DNA from: Verrucomicrobiota bacterium
GTDB lineage: Bacteria; Verrucomicrobiota; Kiritimatiellia; CAIQIC01; Lenti-01
Assembly: GCA_003451935.1 (NCBI GenBank)
Contig: DMJA01000228.1
Location: 1 to 5,083, forward strand
Reading direction: 5' to 3'
DNA length: 5,083 nucleotides
The position numbers and the translations under genes are program-made. Of this stretch, positions 1 to 5,083 are shown in pieces. How positions within the stretch are numbered: position 1 is the stretch's first letter; each line of letters begins with the position of its first letter. The notes below the pieces were generated by a model. That model made no database searches. It saw only the letters and a program-made list of their open reading frames with translations, and was not told the origin of the DNA.

Positions 1-12
1 CCCCCCCTCCCG

Positions 13-19
13 AAAGGAA
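13..19 (+). promoter_or_regulatory. Ribosome binding site of the Rnk gene
   Basis: The purine-rich stretch AAAGGAA sits about eight bases before the ATG at position 27. It fixes that ATG as the start, because no in-frame alternative lies between it and the window edge. Confidence 0.65.
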
Positions 20-26
20 CCTTCCC

Positions 27-443
27 ATGAGCCAACGACAGATTTTCATTACCCGTCAGGACCGCGAACGTCTGGGCAATATGCTGGACGAGGCCCTGTC
101 CGGAAAGAACCGCGACGCCACCTTCCTGAAAGAGTTGTCCCGCGAACTTTCCATCGCCCACACGGTGGAACCCAAGGAGGTTCCCGCCGATGTGGTCACC
201 ATGAATTCCCGCGTGGTCCTCCAGGATGTGGAAAGTGGCGAGCGCATGGAATACACGCTTGTCTTCCCCGAGCAGGCCGATGTTGCGCAGGGACGCCTTT
301 CCGTCGTTTCGCCCATCGGCACCGCCATCCTCGGCTATGCCAAGGGCGACGTCATCGTTTGGCAAACGCCCGGCGGCCCCCGCCGGATCCGGATCGAGGC
401 CGTCCCCTACCAGCCGGAAGCCGCTGGCGATTTCAACCTGTAG
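27..443 (+). CDS. rnk: Rnk-family regulator (GreA/GreB C-terminal domain)
   Basis: This 138-aa protein is close to the usual length of Rnk (about 136 aa). Rnk proteins bind RNA polymerase near the secondary channel and were first described as regulators of nucleoside diphosphate kinase; they act in the cytoplasm. Residues 1-50 are charged and helical, matching the short N-terminal coiled coil of Rnk. Residues 53-130 form the FKBP-like GreA/GreB C-terminal fold, with family-typical segments VVTMNSRV (56-63), a GE..EYTLVFP stretch (71-81), SVVSPIGTAILG (92-103) and the terminal signature YQPEAAGDF (128-136). The N-terminal arm is far shorter than the GreA/GreB coiled coil, which argues against a transcript cleavage factor. 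The start is supported by an AAGGA motif (14-18) eight bases before the ATG. The promoter lies before the window. The reductase gene follows after one base. The family call is firm; the regulatory target in this organism is unknown. Confidence 0.9.
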   Translation: MSQRQIFITRQDRERLGNMLDEALSGKNRDATFLKELSRELSIAHTVEPKEVPADVVTMNSRVVLQDVESGERMEYTLVFPEQADVAQGRLSVVSPIGTAILGYAKGDVIVWQTPGGPRRIRIEAVPYQPEAAGDFNL

Positions 444-444
444 G

Positions 445-1452
445 ATGCCCCCGCTCATCATCAATTCGGCGCCCCCCATCGAAGTGCCCGCCGGGGCGTC
501 GATCCTCGAAGCCTGCGCCGCGCACGGCATCCTGCTGCCCTCCGCCTGTGGCGGACGCGGCTTCTGCGGACGCTGCGCCGTGGGAGTCGTTTCCGGCGAC
601 CTGACGGCGCCCACGCCGACGGAGGAAAACAAAATCCTCGCCGAGGACCTCGCCAAGGGCCTGCGCCTTGCCTGCCAGGCCCGCATCCATGGGGCTGTCG
701 AGTTGCGGATCGATCCCGAAGTCATGGCGGTCCGCCGCCACACCGGCAAGCTGATCGGCAAGACTTTCCTCACGCCCGACATCGCCCATCTGCGCATCGC
801 GGTCGATGAAAAGCCCCCTTTCGCGTTCCGCGCAGGGCAGTACATCCAGTTCGAAGGCACCGTCGCCCCTCCCCCGGCAAAGCCGGTCCTGCGCGCCTAC
901 TCCATGGCCACCGACCCCTCCGATCCGCTGCACATCGAGCTGATGGTCCGCCACGTGCCCAACGGCGTTTGCTCCTCGTGGATCCATGAAAAACTCCAAC
1001 CCGGACAGCCTATTGCCTTCCGCGGCCCCTTCGGCACATTCCATCTTTCCGGCACCCAGGCTCCGATGGTCGGCATCGCCGGCAGCTCCGGGATGGCGCC
1101 CCTCCGTGCCATCTTCCACGACATGCTGAAAAAGGGCATCCAGCGCCCCGCGAAATTCTTCTTCGGCGCTCGCACCCGACAGGATCTCTTCCTGCTCGAC
1201 GAATGGGCCGAATTTGAAAAACAAGCTCCGTGGTTCGAGTTCATCCCCGTCCTCTCCCACGAGCCACCCGATTCCCCATGGACCGGAGAACGCGGAATGG
1301 TTACCGACGCCGTTGCCCGGCGCCTGCCCGATCTGACGGGCCAGGAGGCCTATCTCTGCGGCTCCCCCGGCATGATCGATGCCGCCATGGCCATCCTGAC
1401 CGCCCGCGGCATGCCCGCCGACCACGTCTTCTACGACAAGTTCAGCGTGTAA
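445..1452 (+). CDS. 2Fe-2S ferredoxin / FAD / NAD(P)H oxidoreductase
   Basis: This 335-aa protein is probably a soluble electron-transfer reductase that passes electrons from NAD(P)H through FAD to a 2Fe-2S centre and on to an unknown partner. Residues 4-92 are a ferredoxin domain with cluster ligands C35, C41, C44 and C77 (C-x5-C-x2-C spacing, CGGRGFCGRC, then RLACQ). Residues 97-203 are the FAD domain, with R150-A-Y-S for the flavin and GPFG (194-197). Residues 205-335 are the nucleotide domain, with GIAGSSGMAPLR (210-221), FGARTRQDLF (240-249) and CGSPGMID (305-312). The order Fd-FAD-NAD and the cysteine spacing resemble NqrF and monooxygenase reductases such as MmoC. It lacks the N-terminal membrane helix of NqrF, and no other nqr gene is visible. 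The ATG one base after the upstream stop is chosen because the ferredoxin fold begins at once; the frame is open back to 226, but that stretch is low-complexity shadow sequence. It has no Shine-Dalgarno, so coupling to rnk is likely. Confidence 0.88.
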   Translation: MPPLIINSAPPIEVPAGASILEACAAHGILLPSACGGRGFCGRCAVGVVSGDLTAPTPTEENKILAEDLAKGLRLACQARIHGAVELRIDPEVMAVRRHTGKLIGKTFLTPDIAHLRIAVDEKPPFAFRAGQYIQFEGTVAPPPAKPVLRAYSMATDPSDPLHIELMVRHVPNGVCSSWIHEKLQPGQPIAFRGPFGTFHLSGTQAPMVGIAGSSGMAPLRAIFHDMLKKGIQRPAKFFFGARTRQDLFLLDEWAEFEKQAPWFEFIPVLSHEPPDSPWTGERGMVTDAVARRLPDLTGQEAYLCGSPGMIDAAMAILTARGMPADHVFYDKFSV

Positions 1453-1453
1453 A

Positions 1454-1466
1454 GCCCCCTCGGGGC
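1454..1466. other. Small GC hairpin just after the reductase stop
   Basis: GCCCC and GGGGC flank a three-base loop, starting one base after the stop codon of the reductase gene. It is not followed by a T-tract on the plus strand, so as a terminator it would be weak. It may only protect the 3' end of the transcript. Confidence 0.3.
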
Positions 1467-1490
1467 CGAATTCAAAAGCATTCCAAAGAC

Positions 1491-1510
1491 GCCACCCGTG
1501 CAAGGGTGGC
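1491..1510. repeat. Perfect 7-bp inverted repeat, REP-like palindrome
   Basis: GCCACCC and GGGTGGC are separated by six bases (GTGCAA). No T-tract follows on either strand, so it is not a typical intrinsic terminator. Its place between the 3' ends of two convergent genes, with a second palindrome 25 bases on, suggests a REP-type intergenic element. No second copy of this exact palindrome is in the window, so repetitive character is inferred. Confidence 0.4.
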
Positions 1511-1534
1511 CTACATCAAGCCTATCGTTGTGGA

Positions 1535-1553
1535 CCGGGGTTGCAATCCCCGG
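1535..1553. repeat. GC-rich palindrome, possible REP-like unit
   Basis: CCGGGG and CCCCGG enclose a seven-base loop that itself contains the palindrome TTGCAA. No T-tract follows. A run of eight C (1558-1565) lies just beyond it. This is the second of the hairpins in the convergent gap and may belong to the same intergenic element as the palindrome at 1491-1510. Confidence 0.35.
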
Positions 1554-1567
1554 CGGGCCCCCCCCGC

Positions 1568-1606
1568 AAAACAGAACCGCCGGCCCCGTGAACGGGACCG
1601 GCGATT
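1568..1606 (-). terminator. Probable intrinsic terminator of the secreted-protein gene
   Basis: On the minus strand the hairpin is GCCGG-t-CCCG / CGGG-g-CCGGC with a TTCA loop (plus-strand 1579-1602; one extra C-G pair at 1578/1603). It begins about 26 bases after the TAA stop and is followed by GGTTCTGTTTT (1578-1568), a moderate T-tract. Read on the plus strand it is followed by only a short T-run, so it may also stop the rnk-reductase transcript, but less efficiently. Confidence 0.5.
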
Positions 1607-1628
1607 TCACACCCGTATGTTGCCCGAC

Positions 1629-3761
1629 TTAAGGAGTCAGCCAGATGCGGACCATCCGCCGCTCGGCCGCGGCGCGCAGGATCGTGACCGTGGTTCCGCT
1701 GACCGTATAGTCGGTGGGAGATGAGAGGGTCGTCCATGTGAATTCATTGCCCGCCACCACGGCATCCGCGCCTTCCACCCGGCTCAGGGCATAACCCCCG
1801 GGCACCTCAAACGTGAATCCCGTGCCCGCCACGAAGGTGATCGAGGCAATGGGCGGATTGGTCGCCGCCGCCGCCGCCACCGTGAAGTTGATCATGTTCG
1901 TCACGCTCTGGGGCGTGGCATCCGTCGCCACCACATCCGCCGAATAACTGCCCGCCGGCGCCGTTGCCAGAATCGTGAAGACGTTGTCCACCGCCGTATA
2001 GTACGCCCCGTCCAGCGTGCTGCTCCAGGCATACGCGTAGGGCTCCGTCCCGTTCGCCGCCGTCGCCGTGATCGCGTCACTCACGCCCTCCGCCACCACG
2101 AACCCGTCTGTTTTGTCGAACGTCACACCAAAGACAACCGGACCATCCGGATGCACGCCCGGCGTCATGTCCGCGACGTTCGCCGGATTGGTGATCGTCC
2201 ATTCCGAAGCCGTCCAAGTGGGATTGCCTTGGACCACCCCGGAATTGCGCGCGGCGCGCGAATCCAGATAGTCCCATTCCGTGCCAGAACCATCGAGGTT
2301 GATCACCCCATAGGCGTCTTCCAGGATGCCCGCCGCATTATTCCCGCCGCTAAAGAGGAAGTAGCCGTCATCCCCGTTGCCATCCGGAATTCCGCTGATT
2401 TGGTCGGGGGCGGGTGCCAAGGGATAGGCCGCCGGATAGCCTGTGCTGTTGACCGCAACGACATAGGTCGAGCCCGCGGCGACCGTGCCGGTTAGCGCAA
2501 CGTTGTTCCATGTGCCGCCATTGATTTGACGCGCCAAGAACCACGTTCCCGCGGCCAAGTCGATGCTGGTGCTCCCGGCGTTGTATAGTTCGACAAAGCG
2601 GGCACTGACATTGTCGCCGGGGTCGGCCACTTCGGAAATGATCAGGTCGCTAGGCTCGTGGTACACGAATTCCACCGTCACCGTCACCGGCGAGGCCGGC
2701 ATGACGAAGGTATTGCCGGTCACGGGCGACGGGGTCATCGTCTCGTCCAGCACCTCGATCGGGCCCACCACATAGCTGGCGTCCGGCGTCGCGGTGATCG
2801 TCACCGTCGTCCCTTCGATGGCCGACCCCGCCGGCGTCGTGGTCACCGTTCCGTTGGTCGGCGGCGTAATCGTAATCGCATAGGGGGTCTTCACGCTGAA
2901 GTTAATCGTGTTCGTGACGGTCAGGGGCGAGGCATCCGTCGCCTCCACCGTCGCCGAATAGTCCCCGGCCGGCGCCGTCGCCAGGATTGTGAATACGTTG
3001 TCCACTGCGGTGTAGTACGCCCCGCCCAGCGTGCTGCTCCAGGCATACGCATAAGGCTCCGTGCCGTTCGCCGCCGTGGCGGTGATAGTTGCGCTCGACC
3101 CCTCGACCACGATGAACCCGTTCAGCTTGTCGAAAGTCACGCCAAACGTCGGCGCCGTCGTGCTGTGGTAGCCCAGCCGTTCGTTCGTGCTTTCGAGGGC
3201 CGCATTCACCGCATCCAAGGTGAATTGGTCCCAGTCCGCAGCGTTGAAATCGGTGTTCACGCCCGTTGAAATGGTGTTTTTGCGGACGAAACTCGTGTCG
3301 GCCGCCCCGGTCGTATTTGTCCAGCCAAAGGCATCCATGACGTTCGCGAAATCATATGTCCCACCGGTGTAAAGGATTACGGTGTCATCACCGTTGAACC
3401 CCCAGCTGGCGGTCTGGTTGGCAACAGCATAGCTTGGCAACAAGGCCGACGGATGCTTGACCAAATATGTTCCGCCTGCCGAAATGGTTCCGCTCAGCGG
3501 CACCGTCAACGTGGGCGTACCATTGGTTTTCCATGCTTCGCGGGCAGCGTTGCTGAACTGCCCCAGCCGGTAAGCGCCGCCAGCCAAATCGATGGCCACG
3601 GCGCCTGGATTGTAGATCTCGATCCACTTGTCGAAGCTGGCACCTTCGTAATACTGCGAAATGATGAGGTTCCCGCTGGTGGCGGTCATCTGGAACGTCA
3701 CGGTCACCGTCACATCCGAGGTCGGCATCGTGAAGGTGAAGTTCGGAGCGACGCCCGACAC
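1629..3761 (-). CDS. Secreted modular lamin-tail protein, C-terminal part (frameshifted)
   Basis: This frame carries the larger, C-terminal part of a 1070-aa reconstructed protein that starts at 4842 (numbering below is for that protein). It begins at a GTG overlapping the six-base G-run and has no ribosome binding site, so it is a continuation rather than an independent gene. In order: the end of InlB-like repeat 1 (361-383); lamin-tail domain 2 (about 391-560; KWIEIYNPG 405-413, IDL 417-419); Ig/PKD-like domain 1 (566-650); InlB-like repeat 2 (654-725); lamin-tail domain 3 (about 732-895; FVELYNAG 749-756); Ig/PKD-like domain 2 (904-988); an Ala5 linker and a beta-rich C-terminus ending WLTP. 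No LPXTG, PEP-CTERM helix, transmembrane segment or catalytic domain is visible. Composition is rich in Thr, Ala, Gly, Val and Asp, as in extracellular bacterial beta-sandwich proteins. A role in the cell surface or adhesion is inference; the ligand is unknown. Confidence 0.75.
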   Translation of the reverse strand: MSGVAPNFTFTMPTSDVTVTVTFQMTATSGNLIISQYYEGASFDKWIEIYNPGAVAIDLAGGAYRLGQFSNAAREAWKTNGTPTLTVPLSGTISAGGTYLVKHPSALLPSYAVANQTASWGFNGDDTVILYTGGTYDFANVMDAFGWTNTTGAADTSFVRKNTISTGVNTDFNAADWDQFTLDAVNAALESTNERLGYHSTTAPTFGVTFDKLNGFIVVEGSSATITATAANGTEPYAYAWSSTLGGAYYTAVDNVFTILATAPAGDYSATVEATDASPLTVTNTINFSVKTPYAITITPPTNGTVTTTPAGSAIEGTTVTITATPDASYVVGPIEVLDETMTPSPVTGNTFVMPASPVTVTVEFVYHEPSDLIISEVADPGDNVSARFVELYNAGSTSIDLAAGTWFLARQINGGTWNNVALTGTVAAGSTYVVAVNSTGYPAAYPLAPAPDQISGIPDGNGDDGYFLFSGGNNAAGILEDAYGVINLDGSGTEWDYLDSRAARNSGVVQGNPTWTASEWTITNPANVADMTPGVHPDGPVVFGVTFDKTDGFVVAEGVSDAITATAANGTEPYAYAWSSTLDGAYYTAVDNVFTILATAPAGSYSADVVATDATPQSVTNMINFTVAAAAATNPPIASITFVAGTGFTFEVPGGYALSRVEGADAVVAGNEFTWTTLSSPTDYTVSGTTVTILRAAAERRMVRIWLTP
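1864..1878 (-). repeat. (GCC)5 trinucleotide repeat encoding an alanine linker
   Basis: Five GCC units on the plus strand read as five alanine codons on the minus strand, joining Ig/PKD-like domain 2 to the C-terminal region. Changes in unit number would keep the frame and alter only the linker length. Confidence 0.6.
1878..2132 (-). repeat. Ig/PKD-like domain repeat, copy 2
   Basis: It encodes residues 904-988 (85 aa, FGVTFDK to INFTV), the same length as copy 1 and offset from it by exactly 1014 bases. The two copies also agree closely in DNA, including an identical 25-base stretch (2012-2036 and 3026-3050), so the duplication is fairly recent or is kept alike by recombination. Confidence 0.75.
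2667..2882 (-). repeat. InlB-like repeat, copy 2
   Basis: It encodes residues 654-725, from YAITITPPTNG to VTVTVEF, and is intact. It lies between Ig/PKD-like domain 1 and lamin-tail domain 3, as copy 1 lies just before lamin-tail domain 2. It serves as the internal reference that shows where the reading frame of copy 1 breaks. Confidence 0.7.
2892..3146 (-). repeat. Ig/PKD-like domain repeat, copy 1
   Basis: It encodes residues 566-650 (85 aa, FGVTFDK to INFSV). It matches copy 2 at 69 of 85 residues with no gap. The core contains EPYAYAWSSTL and AYYTAVDNVFTILATAPAG, which resembles PKD/SprB-type beta-sandwich domains of surface proteins. The exact fold family is not certain from sequence alone. 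Confidence 0.75.
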
Positions 3762-4842
3762 CCCCCACCGGGTTCAGGGAGGCGTCCAGCACGGTGACGG
3801 TGTCCACGGCGTAGCCCGTGTCCGGGGTCGCGGTGATGGTCACCTGCGCGCCCTCTTCGGCCACATCCACCGGGGTCGTCGTCACCGTCCCGTTCGTCGG
3901 CGGCGTGATGGTGATGGCATGCGTCGGGATATCGCTGGGGTTGATCGTCAGCGTGAAGACGTTCGGCAACGTAGTCCCGGCGCCCACGATGTTGGCCAAC
4001 GCCAGCACGACCGTCTCATCCATTTCCTGGTCCGCATCGTCATTGATCGTGACCGTGACCGTCGCCGTGGTCGTCGCGCCGCTCATGGTGAAGTTGGTCG
4101 TGTTCACCGTGTAGTCCGCTCCCGCGCCCTCCGTCGCCGTGCCTTGAAGGACAATTTCGCCGCTCACCTCGCCTTCGGGCAACGTCTTGTAAAGCGTGAC
4201 ATCAAAAGTGCCCTGGTCCTCATTCACCAGCGCGCCGGTCGCGAAGAAATAGACGTTGGTCGGCACGACGGGCGTGCAGCCTGTAATGGATTGATTGACG
4301 TTCAGGCTGCCTTTTGAGGCCGTGTTGGTCTCCCACGCATAGCCGCTGTAGTTGGTGGCCATCCCCCCCAATTGCAGCGTATTCGTGGTTGTGCCAGACT
4401 GTATCCCAATGTTAACTGAAAGTACTCCGTCAGCCGGTCCGCCAACGCCTGTGAAGGCCCCCTCATAGCTCAGGAATTGGACCAGCGTGGTGCTTCCTCC
4501 GCTGACATTCGCCAGCGCAATTCCGTCCGGCGCGCCGTTTTGCAGGCTGTTGCCGGTCGCATACACCAACTCCACCGCGCCAAACCCGCACCCCTCGTCA
4601 TCGATGGCACCGGAAAGCGCTGTCGTGTTATATGGCACCCCTCCCACTCCATTGTAGAGCACGACGATATAGCTCGAGAGATCGATTCCCGACGGCCCAG
4701 CCACCTCCAGCCATTCCGTCCCTCCCAGATCGGTTCCAACCGGATCATAGCAAATCTCGTTGAGCCAAACCGCGGGCTCCTGCCCTATCGCCGCCGCGGT
4801 GAACATTCCGACACACGCCAAACCAGCCAACCACTTTTTCAT
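3388..4842 (-). CDS. Secreted modular lamin-tail/Calx-beta protein, N-terminal part (frameshifted)
   Basis: This is the N-terminal part of the same protein. The ATG at 4842 is chosen because it has a perfect AAGGAGG seven bases upstream and opens a Sec signal peptide: MKK, a hydrophobic core (residues 4-17) and a likely cut in AIG|QE after residue 20. The frame is open up to 5025, but that extension has no such signals. Residues 24-190 are lamin-tail domain 1 (LNEICYDP 27-34, GTEWLEV 41-47, QNGAPDGIAL 101-110, QFLSYEG 122-128). Residues 196-301 are a Calx-beta domain with acidic residues typical of Ca2+ binding (NEDQGTF 207-213, INDDADQEMDE 266-276). InlB-like repeat 1 starts at H308. After about residue 360 the frame becomes an Arg/His-rich nonsense tail ending at residue 484, because of one extra G in the run at 3761-3766. 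Removing that base joins it to the downstream part as a single gene, 1629-4842. Confidence 0.8.
   Translation of the reverse strand: MKKWLAGLACVGMFTAAAIGQEPAVWLNEICYDPVGTDLGGTEWLEVAGPSGIDLSSYIVVLYNGVGGVPYNTTALSGAIDDEGCGFGAVELVYATGNSLQNGAPDGIALANVSGGSTTLVQFLSYEGAFTGVGGPADGVLSVNIGIQSGTTTNTLQLGGMATNYSGYAWETNTASKGSLNVNQSITGCTPVVPTNVYFFATGALVNEDQGTFDVTLYKTLPEGEVSGEIVLQGTATEGAGADYTVNTTNFTMSGATTTATVTVTINDDADQEMDETVVLALANIVGAGTTLPNVFTLTINPSDIPTHAITITPPTNGTVTTTPVDVAEEGAQVTITATPDTGYAVDTVTVLDASLNPVGGVGRRSELHLHDADLGCDGDRDVPDDRHQREPHHFAVLRRCQLRQVDRDLQSRRRGHRFGWRRLPAGAVQQRCPRSMENQWYAHVDGAAERNHFGRRNIFGQASVGLVAKLCCCQPDRQLGVQR
3693..3921 (-). repeat. InlB-like repeat, copy 1 (contains the frameshift)
   Basis: It encodes residues 308-383 of the reconstructed protein, from HAITITPPTNG to TVTVTF. 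The segment AITITPPTNGTVTTTP and the motif VTITATPD are identical in copy 2, and 32 of the first 46 residues match. The pattern (NGTV...G..VTITATPD.GY) is that of divergent InlB B-type repeats, small beta-grasp modules found in secreted bacterial proteins. Confidence 0.7.
3761..3766 (-). other. Frameshift site: six-G run (minus strand)
   Basis: With six G the frame reads NPVGGVGRRSEL and becomes nonsense. With five it reads NPVGVSGVAPNFTFTMP, which continues InlB-like repeat 1 and matches the end of its second copy (MPASPVTVTVEF against MPTSDVTVTVTF). Joining the two frames without editing would need a +1 shift. A one-base homopolymer error or a true indel mutation explains this equally well. 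Confidence 0.85.
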
Positions 4843-4849
4843 GAACCGT

Positions 4850-4856
4850 CCTCCTT
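4850..4856 (-). promoter_or_regulatory. Strong Shine-Dalgarno of the secreted-protein gene
   Basis: AAGGAGG on the minus strand lies seven bases before the ATG at 4842. This is the best ribosome binding site in the window and decides the start in favour of the signal-peptide methionine over upstream in-frame codons. Confidence 0.85.
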
Positions 4857-4885
4857 GGGAAAACAACCGGACTATTGTTTTGGAA

Positions 4886-4913
4886 ATGTTAGACCCTTCC
4901 CCGGCGGGTTCAA
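4886..4913 (-). promoter_or_regulatory. Candidate sigma-70-type promoter of the secreted-protein gene
   Basis: On the minus strand TTGAAC (4913-4908) and TAACAT (4891-4886) are 16 bases apart, each matching four of six consensus positions. Transcription would begin near 4880, giving a leader of about 38 bases that includes the Shine-Dalgarno. An AT-rich patch lies just upstream (TAAAATTAG). The match is only moderate and the sigma factors of this organism are unknown. Confidence 0.3.
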
Positions 4914-4994
4914 AGCTAATTTTACACCGGATGCGCAAAACGGGGGCATCGGCGATTGGGGGCAAGTTCGGGTCATGTTGAGCGGAGGCGCACC

Positions 4995-5076
4995 GCGCCA
5001 AAGTCGAAACATCTCGGCCTAACACAACGGCAACACGATTCCCTCAGGGCCGAGATCCATCGACCCGCCTTGGCGC
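4995..5076. repeat. Large nested inverted repeat upstream of the secreted-protein gene
   Basis: Three helices nest in register: GCGCCAA (4995-5001) with TTGGCGC (5070-5076), GTCGA (5003-5007) with TCGAC (5060-5064), and ATCTCGGCC (5011-5019) with GGCCGAGAT (5048-5056), around a 28-base loop. In total 21 base pairs are perfect, with small internal loops. A further small palindrome, CCTTG-gcg-CAAGG (5068-5080), overlaps the outer arm. No gene is recognised here. It could be a REP/BIME-like or MITE-like element, a structured RNA, or the terminator region of a gene beyond the window; the sequence does not decide between these. Confidence 0.5.
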
Positions 5077-5083
5077 AAGGCTA

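Noticed and set aside
226..444. In-frame extension of the reductase upstream of the ATG at 445
   Set aside because: The extension is Ser/Pro/Arg-rich low complexity and lies wholly within rnk in another frame. The ferredoxin domain begins right after the ATG at 445.
433..1503. A 356-codon open frame on the minus strand opposite the reductase gene
   Set aside because: It is Gly/Ala/Asp-rich with no recognisable domain and has no ribosome binding site. It mirrors GC-rich third positions of the plus-strand reductase, whose motifs are unmistakable.
2658..3269. A 203-codon plus-strand frame inside the secreted-protein gene
   Set aside because: The product is Arg/Gly/His-rich nonsense typical of antisense frames, and it crosses the duplicated domains of the real gene.
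3761..3770. Programmed ribosomal frameshifting at the G-run
   Set aside because: Joining the two parts needs a +1 shift. There is no -1 type slippery heptamer arrangement, no in-frame stop at the site and no obvious stimulatory structure, and the protein family has no known need for it.
1878..3921. Regularly spaced repeats considered as CRISPR or other non-coding arrays
   Set aside because: The repeats are long, diverged, in frame and encode protein domains; they are internal gene duplications.
3661..4317. A 218-codon plus-strand frame opposite the Calx-beta and InlB-like region
   Set aside because: It has Arg-rich composition and no domain, and it is explained as a shadow of the minus-strand gene.
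4843..5025. N-terminal extension of the secreted protein to the in-frame ATG at 5025
   Set aside because: It would bury the signal peptide 61 residues inside the protein, and the Shine-Dalgarno at 4850-4856 clearly serves the ATG at 4842.
5019..5081. A short open frame on the minus strand entering from the window edge and ending at a TAG (5021-5019)
   Set aside because: Only 20 codons are visible, none recognisable, and they run through the palindrome. It may be the end of an upstream gene, but nothing here supports that.

Overview
The window is GC-rich bacterial DNA (roughly 60% G+C by eye). It holds a short plus-strand operon converging on one long minus-strand gene for a secreted mosaic protein. 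Nothing in it is a firm taxonomic marker. A Sec-exported protein built from lamin-tail, Calx-beta and InlB-like modules, together with GC-rich coding and palindromic intergenic DNA, fits a PVC-group bacterium (Kiritimatiellota/Verrucomicrobiota-like). That placement is inference and weak.

Positions 27-1452, plus strand: an Rnk/GreA-C-domain regulator (138 aa) is followed one base after its stop codon by a soluble reductase (335 aa) with an N-terminal 2Fe-2S ferredoxin domain, an FAD domain and an NAD(P)H domain. The second gene has no Shine-Dalgarno of its own and is probably translationally coupled to the first. The redox partner of the reductase is not in the window.

Positions 1453-1628: a convergent intergenic gap with several hairpins. 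One (1579-1602) is placed and flanked like an intrinsic terminator for the minus-strand gene. Others (1454-1466, 1491-1510, 1535-1553) lack a T-tract and look more like REP-type palindromes.

Positions 1629-4842, minus strand: one gene for a secreted modular protein, broken into two reading frames by one extra G in a six-G run (plus-strand C6, 3761-3766). With one G removed it reads as 1070 aa: signal peptide, lamin-tail domain 1, Calx-beta, then a three-part module (InlB-like repeat, lamin-tail domain, Ig/PKD-like domain) present twice, then a short C-terminal beta-rich region. The break is either a homopolymer sequencing/assembly error or a real frameshift, possibly a phase-variable one.

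Positions 4843-5083: the leader of that gene, with a perfect Shine-Dalgarno, a plausible sigma-70-type promoter, and farther upstream a large nested palindrome (4995-5076). I found no CRISPR, tRNA, rRNA, insertion sequence or recognisable defence system. The items most worth following up are the frameshift, the in-phase duplicated supermodule and the palindromic intergenic DNA.
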